Source of the DNA: Chaetoderma sp. LZ-2023a
Taxonomy: Eukaryota; Mollusca; Caudofoveata; Chaetodermatida; Chaetodermatidae
Length of the DNA stretch: 64,000 nt
NCBI GenBank assembly: GCA_034401795.1
Contig: CM067366.1
Coordinates: 83,283,647-83,347,646, forward strand
Reading direction: 5' to 3'
The notes below the pieces were generated by a model. That model made no database searches. It was not told where the DNA came from and saw only the letters and a list, made by a program, of their open reading frames with translations. The position numbers and the translations under genes are program-made. Shown in pieces: positions 11,791 through 23,419 of the stretch. How positions within the stretch are numbered: the first letter of the stretch is position 1; the number at the start of each line of letters is the position of its first letter.

Positions 11791-12619
11791 TACTTGTTAC
11801 TATACCAACTTTGTTGTTGTCATCGTTGTCGTCGTCGTAACCGTCGTCCATGCAGCTGCTAATAATAATTCTGCGGCTGCAGTCACTGCTCCTGCTGTTG
11901 GTATTGCCGCTGCTGCTATTGCGGGTGGTAACACTTCTGTCAGCCACTTGTGACAAACTAACGGCAGAATCACTAGGCTAATATTGTCCGGACGAATCAC
12001 AAACAAACTGTTTCACGGGTTTCCAAATGCCATCCCTGAGAGAGCAGCACGAATCATCGTCGCCGAAACACCGCCAGATACCATTATGGATGGATTAGGC
12101 ACGTTCTTCCTGGAATTCAGTAAAGTTCGGCAAGTAGCTCAGCAATCTCGCCTCTTCAGAGTTGAGTGCTGCTGTCGATAACATGTTTAAGTGGTTCTAA
12201 GTGCTAACGATAAACGCCATTTATTTGACATATCCTGGTAGTCATGTGATCATCCTACATTAGCAGAATAACTAAAATAGTCCGCCTCTCTCATTGACAT
12301 AAACGTTTCACTTACAGGCAATACAATGAGTCTCTTTTGATAGGAAATTGTGAAACTAATCTACAGCCATTCATTACAAATCGCCAGAGTTCCGCGATAG
12401 AGTTCATTTACCTAGCGCAGCAACTGCTACTTTATCAGTGAATGATGTATTCTATGAATAGGGACGTCTTTAGAGGCCAATTTCTGCTATTACTATAAGG
12501 CCGTCCGCCGGTCTTGCTATTCCTACAACCGCGCAGATGCCACGATTAATTACGTTTCACCACCCTCACCCCCTGCGTTTGTCACACCTTTGAGATTTTG
12601 ATCAAATCGCATATGTCAC
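11791..12619. other. No gene seen
   Basis: The triplet bias fades through 11,960. After that the sequence is non-coding with no recognised element. Confidence 0.4.
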
Positions 12620-12850
12620 AACTATGTATGATTACTGTATTCTGCGGCTGGTCAGTTCTTGATCTGAGTGTTTTCTTGAGGTTACCTCGTAGCAAGCTTA
12701 AGAGATTTATGCACTGCCATCCACTCCTGTCTTTATATTCGCGGGCTCCCAATAGGGCGAATTCCGGGGCTCTCTGTGCAGGTGTGACATCAATAGTGGC
12801 ATCATTAGCACATGGTCAGACATGGACCATCTTTGCTGGGCGAAAGTTAT
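12620..12850 (-). mobile_element. LINE 3' fragment (YADD family)
   Basis: The minus-strand reading gives the family's C-terminal tail: 'TPAQRAPEFAL' then a 'YKDRSGWQCINLL'-like motif, corresponding to 'TPAQRGLEF' and 'YKARRGRHCINLL' at 19.95-20.05 kb. The frame is broken upstream. A non-coding end similar to that at 20.16-20.19 kb (ccgcagaatacagtaatcat) follows. Confidence 0.6.
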
Positions 12851-12959
12851 GACAGCTTACTAAAATCGAAACAAGTCTTAATTCGGCGGATATTCTAAAA
12901 TTGACTAAGCTAAAAATGTATTGCTTGTCAGAGTTTTATCATGCCATATTTTACACATA

Positions 12960-13060
12960 TTTGCGCGTGTTGGCATCCATTTATATACTTTGAACCCTGA
13001 ATGCCCAGAATCCTAATTTCAACGTAACTATGCAGGTAAGCTGTTGAATATTCTGTGGTA
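12960..13060 (-). mobile_element. Foldback element A, short fragment
   Basis: Keeps 'atttatatactttgaaccctgaat', then 'tgcaggtaagctgttgaatatt', and stops inside the left hairpin arm. Reverse orientation. Confidence 0.55.
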
Positions 13061-13500
13061 CCACTATATATGAATATACTCTCGCATAGTTCATTACTCG
13101 ATAAATGGAAACAACATGTCAGATTTATCACACTAGATTACAAAAATTTGATTTGAATCTCATCAAAGTTCAATATATATTAAGGTCGTGCTGGTGGGAT
13201 AGATCGGTTGGCTTATTGATTAATCAATGCAAATGCTCAAATCCATATCTCGCCATATTACTGCAACATGGGAATAATTAAGCTGGACATTATCTCATTA
13301 TTATGTTCGATATATTCAACATAACATTACCTACACCGCAAGGAATTTACAACATAGCGTGAATGGTAATAGGACTAAGATGTTCGACTTGATTAATTAG
13401 TAGTTAGCTAGACTAGGAACAGTCCACTAGCGCATGCTGATCATGTACTGTATACGCATGCTCGTGAATAACACATGTAGCCCAGCTATTTTACAATGGA
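13060..13500. repeat. Dispersed repeat D, copy 1
   Basis: Shares 'catagttcattactcgataaatgga' (inverted) with 14,500-14,545, and 'tagctagactagga' plus 'gctattttacaa' (direct) with 14,240-14,335. The order and orientation differ between copies, so this is a rearranged repeat of unknown nature. Confidence 0.45.
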
Positions 13501-13509
13501 TGGATCATG

Positions 13510-14250
13510 TCTGGCACTCAAGTATATGTTGGCATAATCAATTACATCAGATGTAGGCTGATGGCACAATGAAAAATGCATAATGAATGACGTATCTAGC
13601 ACTGCCATGAACAGTGAATAGTTCATCAAGTGTACGAATTGTATGTCTTTGATGGATGTATTATATAAAGGTGCATATTCACAGCGGACTGCTTGAAAAT
13701 AAAATTGTAAAAATTGTAAACTTTTAGAGGCTTAAATTGTGGACCTAGACGTAGGCCTAATGACACAAAATAAATCTTAAAATGTGACGATTTCATTACG
13801 TGTAAATTAATATAATTTATTAAGTTGTGAAATTGAATTAGAGATACGAGTCCCTAACTCAACTTCACAATTAATAAAAGTTATAATAATGTGTATGGAG
13901 TAAAATCGCAACAAGCAAATTAAGCCTCTAAACGAATACCATTTTAACAATGTTTTTTTCAGGCTTTCTGATGTGAAAAATCTGAGTGTTCATGTAACTT
14001 TAATACACATCCTGTTTAATATTCTAAAACTAATTTAACTGCATGAGCCTATGGCAGCAACAGCCCCCAGTCAAATTTGTTTCAAAATATTCACCAGTTC
14101 ACCTGCATAGTTACCTTGAAATTGAAATTCTGAGAAATTAGGTCTCAAAGTATATAAGTCGATTCCAATACGCGCAAAATGTGGGTGGGGCCTAGCTAGA
14201 AATGGATGGAGCATAGCTAAAAATAGATCCATCTATTAATAGCTAGCTAG
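13510..14250 (+). mobile_element. Foldback element A, copy with nested C
   Basis: The upstream TGACG segment and 'gtgtacgaattgtatgtcttt' (to about 13,655) are separated from the hairpin part (14,020 onward, 'caaatttgtttcaaaatattc') by a C element. The right part continues to 'gtgggtggggcctagctag'. Confidence 0.65.
13669..14000 (+). mobile_element. Foldback element C, nested in A
   Basis: Starts 'aggtgcatattcacag' and ends near 'tctgatgtgaaaaat'. It has long imperfect inverted arms that begin with 'agaggcttaaattgt' on one side and end with 'aagcctcta' on the other. A second complete C copy at 59,455-59,785 has the same start, and a half copy lies at 38,755-38,900. Confidence 0.7.
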
Positions 14251-14560
14251 ACTAGGAATATAACTTTTCAGTAGCGCGATGTTCTTCATAGGCCTACTAG
14301 TGAACAACGCGGGTACGCTGCTATTTTACAACTCAGATTGTCTACAGAGAACGAGAAATGAGTTTGATTTTCATCGCAGATTCATCACACCACGTTAGTT
14401 TATGTAAGATTGCATCTGGAACGAGCGTTAATGAGATTCAAACGAGATTTTATTAATCTCTCGTGATAAATTTGGCACGATGTTTGGCAATGAGGTTTAC
14501 ATTCCATTTATCGAGTAATGAACTATACGAGAGAACATTCATTATATAGTCACGTGTGAC
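14230..14560. repeat. Dispersed repeat D, copy 2
   Basis: Partner of 13,060-13,500, with one block direct and one block inverted. Includes 'agctagctagactaggaata' and 'tttatcgagtaatgaacta'. Confidence 0.45.
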
Positions 14561-14580
14561 GGTATCATTGAACATGTAGA

Positions 14581-14763
14581 TTGTTTACTGCGAAGATGAT
14601 TTATGACGTAATCAAGCTCATTAGATGCATACACGGCGTAAAATCATCTCCTCATCAACAATTACAGCTCTTAAGAAGATGGGATCTTTTGCAACATGGA
14701 CGGGACATCATCTCTAAGAAAGAACTGCTCAATGAGATATCAAACACTATTTATTCTAGAAAG
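14581..14763 (+). CDS. Possible isolated exon, unrecognised
   Basis: An open stretch of about 60 codons with mixed hydrophobic and charged residues (WDLLQHGRDIISKKELLNEI) ends at AGAAAG|GTATGC, a good splice donor. The open frame continues only 28 codons past it. I do not recognise a family, and the upstream acceptor is weak. It lies between a D repeat and an A element, so it could equally be chance or a transposon remnant. Confidence 0.2.
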
Positions 14764-14834
14764 GTATGCCAGACCATCTGCACACATCAGTACATGATAA
14801 ACATGGAACAGATATCCAACTTGCCACTTAAGCA

Positions 14835-15262
14835 TATGACGCCATAATCAATTACGTCACAGGTAGGCTGATATATCATAATGCGAACTTAATTACATAT
14901 CGAACTCCGTTAAGAACATAGATAGTGTACAAATTGTATGTGTTTGAGGGTCTTACGATTTAATAAACATTCTGTTGACTATTTTGAAACAAATTAGACC
15001 GGGCATTGTTGTTGCCATAGGCACAGTACCCAGTCAAATTAGTTTCAAAATATTCAACAACTTACCTGTATCATTATCTTGAAAACAGGATTCTGAAAAT
15101 TTAGGTTTCAAAGTATATAAATCGGTCCCAAATCCTGTAACGCGTGAGCACAGCTTAGTTAGAAATGGGAGTGGCATTGCAAGAAATGGGAGGGGCATAG
15201 CTAGAAATGGGAGGGGCGTAGCTAGAAATGGGAGGGGCATAGCTAAAAGTGGACCCCACTAT
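14835..15262 (+). mobile_element. Foldback element A with a tandem tail
   Basis: Full family order: 'catatgacgccataatcaa', 'gtacaaattgtatgtg', 'atttaataaacattctgttg', hairpin with GACCGGGCATTG loop side and 'cagtcaaattagtttcaaaa', then 'aacttacctgtatc'. The end is expanded by a tandem repeat at 15,160-15,250. Confidence 0.75.
15160..15250 (+). repeat. About 24-bp tandem repeat inside A
   Basis: Four units of the form 'agaaatgggaggggcatagct', differing by one or two bases. They come from the normally single-copy GGGCGGGGCATAGCT end of family A. Confidence 0.85.
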
Positions 15263-15675
15263 TAGTATGTCAAATGACATTAGGGTAATATGGGGTATAT
15301 CGCGCACATATTATAAGTAATGCAATAAAACTGTAAATTTGTGAAGCAACAATTAGACATTTTGTATTGTTATAATATGCAAAGTGTTGTTTTACGCACA
15401 TTGACCCACTTGTTCAGAAATAGGCCCCTTAGCCTTGGGCTTATATCACCCAGAGCAATCTTATTGACGCACTACGTCATGGTAATATCGCGCATCCTCA
15501 TATCCTAAATTATGATACTTATCCTGTTATATAATGATGTTCTTTGCGTTAGAAATAAATAAAGTCCATATTTAGGCCTACCTGTGATAATAATAATAAT
15601 AATAATAATATGTTTTGATTATATTCACAGGATGAAAACACCAACAGATCATTTGCATGTACATCAATGAACATT

Positions 15676-16030
15676 TCCATTTTTAGCTATGCCCCGCCCA
15701 TAACTAGCTAAGCTCCAGCCACACCTCGCCATGTTGGGATTGATCGATCCCCAAAAGCCCTAGCTATCAATTTCTTGAAAACGATACAGGGAAGCTGTTG
15801 AATATTTTGTAACTAATTTGACTGGGTGCTGTCAAATTAGTTTCAAAATATTCAACCGAATATTTATTACATAGTAAAAGCAAACAATTTGTACAACAAC
15901 GCATAGACCGTCTTCAAATATGCGTTCGTGACGTACCTGTCGACGTCATTCATGACGTCATTCATTATGATGCCATTGTACGCATCACGCAGTTCATTAT
16001 GACGTCATATGATGGGTGGGTACTCTGGAA
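15676..16030 (-). mobile_element. Foldback element A
   Basis: Reverse copy from 'ttttagctatgccccgccc' through 'gattgatcgatcccc', 'gaagctgttgaatattttg' and a very short hairpin loop to 'tgacgtcatatgatgg'. Three TGACGTCA or TGACGTCATT motifs lie at its far end. Confidence 0.75.
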
Positions 16031-16279
16031 AGGTGAATTGGTAATAGATTAGCATAGGGTAATATCGCGCATCAAGTCGCTATATCCCGCGCGATACAAC
16101 GACAGGAAAAAGTAAACAAATGTAATTGATCTCTTAACTCCTTTTGCATCACCAGCGCCCCCAACGCTCTCAAAATACTACTTGATATATCAATTAAACA
16201 TTTTGATGGTCAATATTTATCAAGATATCTTTATTTTAGAAGACAGGTTTTATAAATTTACCACTGAACATTTTTTTCG

Positions 16280-16515
16280 CCGGTTTGACCATTAAATTGG
16301 TAATGGTAAAGAAATTAAAGTTTTACTTAGCCAGTGTCTATCTGCAGACCGAGAGCAGTGTATTTTTAAAATTTTACCAGTAGAACGATTGTGTAACTGT
16401 GCCAGTCATTCTAGTGGTAAATATATCAAAATACTCTTCTCTGTGCCTTTCAAATAGCCCTATCTGAAGACCATTGCAAAGTTGTTATTTGGTCAGTTTG
16501 ACCATTAAAGGGTTA
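16280..16515 (+). mobile_element. Foldback element B
   Basis: Core 'accagtagaacgattgtg' facing 'gccagtcattctagtggt', with arms including 'tactcttctctgtgcc' and the end 'gaccattaaagggttaa'. Confidence 0.65.
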
Positions 16516-17084
16516 ACTTGACACACGCTGTGTTAAAATGCCATTTTACTTAGCAACAGCTAGATAACGTGCGTTTATATACTACGTAATACAATGTCTA
16601 TAATAAGGTACATTTACGGGAAGGTGATCCAAGATAATTCTAAATTGCTCACAAATGGGCGCGATATTACACCCACCCCCACCCCCCTCCGATATACGAC
16701 TACTCGATGCGCGATATGAAGAGAATGGCCAATAATGCATTGCGTGACCTTACAGTGAAGAACAGTAGAAAATAAATAAACACGAAATCTCCAAACGCTT
16801 TAGGACGTTGCTTAAATCTTGATGCCTTCCTACACTAGCAAGCATTGTTAATAAATTTAGTTTGTGAAAATGACAAAAATCCCATTTATTTCACGTTATG
16901 TACAAATTCGCGTTGAGAGATCTTGTAGGCGAGATTTATACGACAATGTATTTAGCATACGTTAGCAGTTCTTGTGTGGCATAATTTTTGACGACGTGTT
17001 TCGCAGATCTCCGGTAAAAACACTGCTCGATATAACTCATGAGCGCGATATTACCCCATGTGTACCCAATATACATGTATGTAT

Positions 17085-17345
17085 AATGGAGGAATCCAGT
17101 TTTAGCTAGAAAACTACACAGGTAAGCCGTTGAATATTTTGAAACTAAATTGACTGGGTGCTTTTACTGCCTATGTTAAATAGTAATGACATACAATTCG
17201 TACAGCAACGCTTAGTCCATATTCAATTAAGCGTTCGTGACGAACTTATCTACGTCATCCATGACGTAATTGATTATGACATCAACCTGCACGTCACGAA
17301 GTTGACTATGACGTCATGTGATCGATGGAAAAACTGGAATGGCCC
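17085..17345 (-). mobile_element. Foldback element A
   Basis: 'ggaatccagttttagct' joins directly to 'aaactacacaggtaag', so the GATCGATC segment is deleted. Left hairpin arm 'ttgaatattttgaaactaaa', then 'tacaattcgtacagcaac' and TGACG repeats to 17,320. Confidence 0.7.
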
Positions 17346-17489
17346 ATCACTTTACACTTTACGGCTGGTCTTGGGGACCCTCGCGTGTATTTCGAAACAT
17401 ATGACGCGACAAGACTTGCCGCTAAGATACTTGTCAAATATAGATTTTTGAGTACATATTTGTAGTTTTGTGTGAGTTTATACGTGGTC

Positions 17490-17530
17490 TACTGCTGCTG
17501 TTGCTGCTGCTGCTGTCGCAGCCGCTGTTT

Positions 17531-17592
<62 letters not shown>

Positions 17593-17633
17593 ACTACTAC
17601 TACTACTACTAATAATAATAATAATAATAATAA
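17490..17633. repeat. Compound (CTG)n-(CTA)n-(ATA)n microsatellite
   Basis: CTG with few interruptions, then ACT and ATA units. Directly followed by an A hairpin remnant. Confidence 0.95.
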
Positions 17634-17657
17634 TTCGTTACGCATGTTACAATGGTA

Positions 17658-17740
17658 TTAAATATTTTGAAGGAAATTTGACTGAAAGCACCAGCTTCCA
17701 GTCAAATTGATTTCAAAATAGTCAGCAGATTGCTTGCCTT
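17658..17740. mobile_element. Foldback element A, hairpin-only remnant
   Basis: Both arms survive: 'aaatattttgaaggaaatttgact' and 'agtcaaattgatttcaaaat', with a loop of about 14 bases. Confidence 0.6.
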
Positions 17741-18334
17741 TAAAGTGAGCTACTGTAAAGGATGGCCTCCAGTGGATATGCAAGAAGGCAACATTCGATA
17801 TTCATAGGCGGTCCACATTGTATACGTTAGAGTAATAGAGTAATAGATTGTTCCGTATTGGCATCTATAGATGGCAGCACTTTGGATACTTTGAGACCAT
17901 TGAGCTTTATATATGGCGGACACCAAGACAACTCAGGCATGGGATGGGTGATTGGTTGCGGCACATGGGTTTGAGTCGTGCCATTATTCCATGGGTCTCG
18001 ACGCATAACGTTAATGCATTGAAATTAGACACAGCTAAGTATTAGTACGTCGACTCTCCTCAGTCCACATACATTTCCAAACGGTTCTGAGTGTTCATGT
18101 AACACCGCTTCAGAAAAATTCAGCCACTTAGACAATAGATCTCGTGGATAAATCTGAGCCCTGCAATTAGCCGCATTGCTGCTGATATAGAAGCATATAG
18201 TAACAACCGCAGTGAGATATAGAGCATCAAACAAGTTAATGTTACACTGGTTCCGAAGGACTTCATGGATAACCTGGAAACATACAGGTGATATTTGTTC
18301 TAACCATTACCACATCCATGTGAATTAGAGGGAG
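17741..18334. other. No gene seen
   Basis: Non-coding; ORFs under 70 codons without motifs. Confidence 0.4.
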
Positions 18335-18447
18335 AGAGGGGTGCTGGGTAGAGGGAGGGATGGAGTGATGTGGACGGAGGGATGGGTGGTGGGTGGGGAG
18401 AGAGAGAGAGGGGGGAGGAGGGAGGGAGGGGTGAAGGGATAGAGGGC

Positions 18448-18489
<42 letters not shown>

Positions 18490-18505
18490 GAGAGACAGAG
18501 AGATC
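18335..18505. repeat. GA/GGGA-rich purine tract
   Basis: G- and A-only run made of GGGA, GGAG and (GA)n blocks on the plus strand. Polypurine tracts of this type can form triplex DNA (general knowledge). Confidence 0.85.
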
Positions 18506-19239
18506 ATGTACACGATTTCAAGAAATTCCTAACAAGTGACAAAAATGTAATAATTTAACAACAAATTGATGAACTATATTTATCTCCAGAGGTACAGGAG
18601 GGGTTCGTCTGGCAGCGTCTAGCTTTCTAAAATTTCCTATTTGGAGGACCTCCAGATCCCACTTCTTGTGTGGCTGTGAAAATGGGTCACCCCTTGATTA
18701 TCAGGTGACTAGGCCCTACTAAGCCCTTAATCCGACCCTGGCAAGGCTTCACAAAGTCAATATATTGAGCACGTTCTTTTGTAGCAATATACCACAAGAC
18801 CAGCATGAATAAATTCCCCAATGAGTAACAGAAGAAGCCGAAACAGGGAGTGTGGTTGAGTGATTCAATTCGCACGCCAACTATGAGTATTTCTGCCTAT
18901 AATCTACTAAATCGCTGGGAGTAGAAGAGGATGTTCAAACCCGAATCATGTTGCACACAGAACATACAGTAATATATAGCTCTAAATCTGCCACAATCTG
19001 ATCAGAGATGACGTACATATGTTTAATATATTAAAGAGTTTGCTAGCAGAACCATAGGAAATATATTAATTAACAGTAAACACCCTAGTCTGTAGCGCAG
19101 GTACTCTGCTACTTGGCCCACACAGCTTTACCAATTTGTTGCATGCTCACTGAACAACCCGCATTTCCGCGAGTATGTTAGGTATGATAAACCCGTAGAT
19201 ATCGCGAAGAGACACTGTACAAAACCTAACTAGTCTGTA
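18506..19239. other. No gene seen
   Basis: Non-coding flank of the LINE fragment. Confidence 0.4.
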
Positions 19240-20175
19240 GAGTTTGAGACATCAATTGTCTCCCCAGAGGGAGATGGTCTACCTCCGGTGCTTTTCACCT
19301 GTTACCGTGCTGCTGCATTTAAATCCGTGCGGGAAGGTTCCACAAGACCAAGCCCCCGGTATCAATACGCGGTATGCCACTAGAGATGGACTATGCTGAG
19401 GACGTGGACTTCACAGACGAGGAAAAGAAGCCACTTGACAAACTTCTCTCAATAGCTGCAAGCAATCTCAAAATTGAGAATCTCTGTATGAATGAATCCA
19501 AAACAGAGTTCACCCACATATACGTATCTACAAAGCATGAAACTAAAGAAAATGATGGTCCACTTCGTGGTGGCGAACCATGGAGGAAAAGTAAACCCTT
19601 GGGCTCACTGCTTTGCAATACTGCTGACATTGCTGCACGCTGCCTCATTGGGAACTTAGCTTTCCAGTCCTTCTGGAAGCTATGGAATCGTAGATCAAAG
19701 ATGCCCTTGTTAAAAAGGCTACGTTTATACAATGCAACCTGCGTATCCTTGATGCTGTATAACTGTAACAACTGGGCAGCTCCAAAGGCAGCTCGGCGAT
19801 GCCTGCCACCGCAAACACCTACGCACCATCACTGCACACCGATGGCCAGACAGTACAATTTCCAACGATGCATTATACAAGATGTGTAATACGTCGCCGC
19901 TGTCTGTAAAAGTCGGCCAGCAAAGTTGGCCCATGCTTCGCCATGTGCTAAAGATGCCAGAAGAGACACCAGCACAGAGAGGCTTGGAATTCGATCTATA
20001 CGCAGAGCCGCCAGCAAATACAAAGCCAGGAGAGGACGTCATTGCATAAATCTGCTAAGCGTGCTCAAGTCAAGAATGGACCTGAGAAAGCTAAGTATTT
20101 CGGCCGAGGACAAGACACAGTGAGCAAAAGTGAAGAAAGACTGATTGCAGCTGTAGGATGTTTCTACTACTACAG
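19240..20175 (+). pseudogene. LINE reverse transcriptase fragment (YADD family)
   Basis: Covers the C-terminal half of a non-LTR retrotransposon RT. After 'VEFETSIVSPEGD', the region matching the GxxQGD-SPxLF motif, comes a break and then the frame from 19,374, whose YAEDVDF corresponds to the catalytic YADD box with one Asp changed to Glu. Downstream are 'ESKTEFTH', 'LGSLLCNTADI' and 'YNCNNWAAP', the thumb and post-RT region. After a frameshift near 19,785 come 'VGQQSWPML' and 'MPEETPAQRGLEF'. The broken frames and altered active site make it inactive. Four or five other pieces of the family lie in the window. The clade (CR1/RTE-like) is not certain. Confidence 0.7.
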
Positions 20176-20524
20176 CCGCAGAACACAGTAATCATACGTC
20201 ATAAATAGTTTCAAGTCAGGTGACATCTTGTAATAGCTGCCATTCATACACGACACAGTAGACGTTACGTTGCTTTCTCAATAATTTTCTTCTCTGCACC
20301 AATTTGTTATGGTGTCCTTGTGTAGTTTTCCGGAGCTATAGTGAGCTCTTCCACTTGCACGCCAAATACAAACTAGAGCTTAGTTTCCACATATAACTTA
20401 AAGTAAAATACCTGTCTAGGTCATTCAAGATAATTATCATTATTCTGACTGCAACTTTTATATCTAAAATAGATTTGATGCCATCTCTGTATAGCAGTTA
20501 TCAAGATAAAGGAAAATCTACCAG
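20176..20524. other. No gene seen
   Basis: Non-coding. The start, to about 20,195, probably still belongs to the LINE 3' end. Confidence 0.4.
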
Positions 20525-20745
20525 ACCTTGACCCTTTGACCCTCGAATTTGTTAAAGAAAATTTCAATTTTTCCATAGAAAAATGTCAATTTGCAGGCTA
20601 AGAGAAGGCTATTTTTGAAAATTTTACCACTGGAATGACTGACTCGATTATCAAAAATAGTCTTCTCTTGATCTGCAAATGGACATTTCTAAAGATCACT
20701 GCAAAAGCTGTTTTTTGGCTGATATGAATCTTAAAGCGTTAAACG
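20525..20745 (+). mobile_element. Foldback element B
   Basis: 'aggctaagagaaggctattt' then 'accactggaatgactgactcg', after which the inverted core is deleted, then 'aaatagtcttctcttgatct' and 'ttaaagcgttaa'. Confidence 0.7.
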
Positions 20746-20819
20746 ATACATGTATTAATTCAAAGAGCGTTTAATATTAACTACGTAGACGGTATTTGTT
20801 GATATAAGTATTGCTTTAA

Positions 20820-21140
20820 CCCGTCTTGTGAGAGATGGTAAATCCAGCCAAAACTACATCTGCAGTGGTATTGACTGAGAAATTTTCAAAAATACTCTTT
20901 GCTTGGCACGCAAATTGACATTAATTGAGTAACAAGTTTGATTTTTATCAAGGTATCAAGGTAACGTTTGTATCCTTAAACCGGCCAACAAAGCCTCTGT
21001 AGTGGTTTTTAGGAAATATCCATTTCCAGGATTCAAAAATGCTATTTTCGTGGTAAGTTCACAAATCTAGCCATCTCTTGGCCTGCAAATGGTCATTAAC
21101 TGAGCAGAGAGCTCAAATTCTTTAACAAATCTTGATTATC
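20820..21140. mobile_element. Decayed foldback B remnants
   Basis: Two further B-like arm pieces, 'attttcaaaaatactctttg' and 'ggcctgcaaatggtcattaac', plus 'gcctctgtagtggttttt'. Order is kept but the palindromic core is missing. Confidence 0.45.
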
Positions 21141-21189
21141 AAATGCTTAATTTATATAAATAGAATAACCTCTCAAGATCGGTAGATTA

Positions 21190-21375
21190 ACCCTTTATTC
21201 ACGAAATTCTGTCAAGAATATTAAAATATGTGTTTATTGTGTTCATTTGGAGAAAAAGAAAAGACTATTTTTGAAAATTTACTATTCGAATTACTGTCCT
21301 TCCAGGGGTAAGTATTAAAAAAATAGTCTTCTCTTGACCTGTAAATTGATATTCTTGGAGGGCAGTGAAGAGGTC
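21190..21375 (+). mobile_element. Foldback element B
   Basis: Starts at 'aaccctttattcacgaaatt', contains 'aagaaaagactatttttgaa' and 'aaaatagtcttctcttgacc'. The core is eroded to 'actattcgaattactgtcc'. Confidence 0.6.
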
Positions 21376-22360
21376 GGGTTTGGCTGGCTTCGCCATGAAA
21401 GAGCTACTATACTATTATGTAAAATAATACATATATATATACACCTTTCTTCCAATAGGGCCTACTGCGCTGTGCACGCCTTCGCCAGATGACGAGTCTA
21501 ATTAATAACTTAGCCGTATATAACAATTCTGCGTTTGATTATTTGTTCTGATTGCTCTTTATAAGACACACTTAACCTTCAAAGATCGCCAGTAGTACAT
21601 CCAACCATCCAATCATTACCAAATATTTACACCCCATATTCTCCTACATAGTCATTACTTGAAGACTGTAACAATGGCGTATGTGGAGAATCATCAACAT
21701 TGAGTGTTTGGAGCTCTTTGTTTAATATATTATATAAAAGCTCCTAACTTGTATTTATAGCTCTCTTATTATGATCACGCTATGTGCTGCTAACCCACAC
21801 GGTATGTCATTCCACAAAGCTTTAAAATATTTTCCTTCACAATTAAATTAAAAAAGAATTAGAAAAAGAATATTAAAAGTCAATTATAAAACTGCCAAAA
21901 TAATTATTTTCTCAAAGCGAAAACGTAGAGCGCAATCGGTCTTTTATCAACTTGGGGAACATAAAATCGAAATATTAGATGACCATCTCATTTTGTTGAT
22001 TCTGATTAAATAAATGGAAACGTCTTCTAATGTAGGAAACGTAATTTAAGACATGGAAATAAAATAATGTTTGTAAACGCACGCACGCACTAGCACTGCT
22101 TCTATACATACCAGTTGCACATATTGGAACAACATCGTCTTTTCTTGCTTAACAAAGATCGGTAAGCGTACGTAGAAACTAAATTACTTCTATCACCTAT
22201 CCTTGTGAAATTTCCTATATGAACTACTTCTGCACACAATTTTAACTTAGCGCATGCCACTCGATACGCAACAAAGATAACGCGTTTTCAGAATTGAAAC
22301 GCCAAACAGGTGGACGCTTGAAACGTCAAAACAGATGAGCGCTTTTTTATTTAGTCAGCT
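21376..22360. other. No gene seen
   Basis: About 1 kb of AT-rich non-coding DNA with no recognised repeat. Confidence 0.45.
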
Positions 22361-22362
22361 CT

Positions 22363-22364
<2 letters not shown>

Positions 22365-22434
<70 letters not shown>

Positions 22435-22445
22435 TATATATATAC

Positions 22446-22487
<42 letters not shown>

Positions 22488-22490
22488 TGT

Positions 22491-22543
<53 letters not shown>

Positions 22544-22564
22544 CTGCTGCTGCTGCTGCTGCTG
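22365..22564. repeat. Compound (AT)n-(GT)n-(CTG)n microsatellite
   Basis: AT dinucleotides, then GT with one GGTGTGG interruption, then seven or eight CTG units. Reading frames across it are artefacts. Confidence 0.97.
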
Positions 22565-22619
22565 CAGTAGTTTGAAAACATTCTGCATCTGCAATCAGCC
22601 CTTCCTTTTCGCCACTGTT

Positions 22620-22990
22620 TCCTGTCCTAAGCGAGAGTCATTATGTCCTACGGGCTCGTCAGGTCGTGACCAATGTACCCAGTCCGGGGTTTTTTAGATT
22701 GCCACGTAGCACACTAAGAAGGGATGTGAAGTGGCGTCCTCAACAAGCTTTGTATATATGCTGGCAGCGAGTACAGCAAGTTCCTAGGCTTCGTGTGCAG
22801 ATGTGTCTTGTAGCATTTGCTGAACATGGCCAAACTATAGACAAACAATGTTGGGCCACACAGCTACTGTTGCTGCTCATTGAGAATCGGACTGTATTGT
22901 ACATATAGTATATAAAACGTTGCTGGAGATTATACTGTCCGGTCAATGATGTTGGTTTATAGCGCAATGGTGTCAGCGTTAACGGGCATC
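22620..22990 (-). mobile_element. LINE 3' fragment (YADD family)
   Basis: Contiguous form of the sequence split at 5,040-5,690: 'gtacccagtccggg' to 'gagattatactgtcc'. On the minus strand it reads through the region homologous to 'ISNDALYKMCNTSPLS' near 19.86 kb, with many frame breaks and a CTG-derived Gln run (22,863-22,880). Confidence 0.6.
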
Positions 22991-23019
22991 AAGCATCAAG
23001 CTGATCTATAAATAAGGCA

Positions 23020-23230
23020 ATATATGTATTGTATGTGTTTGAAGAATTTGCAATTTAAGAAACATTTTATTGAATATTTTGATACTCATATGATCGGGAA
23101 CTTAGGCAGCAACAAGTCTTAGTGAAATTAGTTTAAAAATGAGCTTGGAATTTTTATTCTGAGAATTATGGTTTCAAAATTTCACATCGATCTCAACACG
23201 TGAAAAAAGTAGGTGGAACTTAGACAAAAT
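23020..23230 (+). mobile_element. Foldback element A, old copy
   Basis: Diverged but ordered: 'attgtatgtgtttga', 'ttgaatattttgatactcat', 'aggcagcaacaagtct', 'aaattagttt', 'cacatcgatctcaacac', 'gtaggtggaactta'. Confidence 0.5.
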
Positions 23231-23419
23231 TTTGCGAGACATACCTATATATATATACAGTTTGATTTTGCATCTCAGTATGCTTCTATAGGTAAAGAGA
23301 CCCTGAAAACATTGGCTGGTATATTGCATCTTATGTTGAGTAAGCACATCGAACGACGCCTGGTGAAACTCTTCTTGGCAAATACAAAATAAAATGTTTG
23401 TATCAAATCAACGCTTTCG

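Larger units (their letters stand above)
15282..17060. mobile_element. Candidate element E with repeated GCGATATTACC motifs
   Basis: A 1.8-kb segment bounded by 'gggtaatatggggtatatcg' on the left and, on the right, the inverse of 'ggggtaatatcgcg'. The same motif recurs inside near 15,480, 16,055 and 16,660. It contains a nested A copy and a B copy and has no ORF above 60 codons. The ends could be terminal inverted repeats of a non-autonomous transposon. No target duplication was identified. Confidence 0.35.

Noticed and set aside
11106-11956. 244-codon poly-Leu and 280-codon Ser/Asn-rich ORFs
   Set aside because: Made by a CTG/CTA triplet array. No flanking coding sequence.
19391-20042. Minus frames opposite the LINE RT fragment
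   Set aside because: Shadows of the plus-strand RT sequence.
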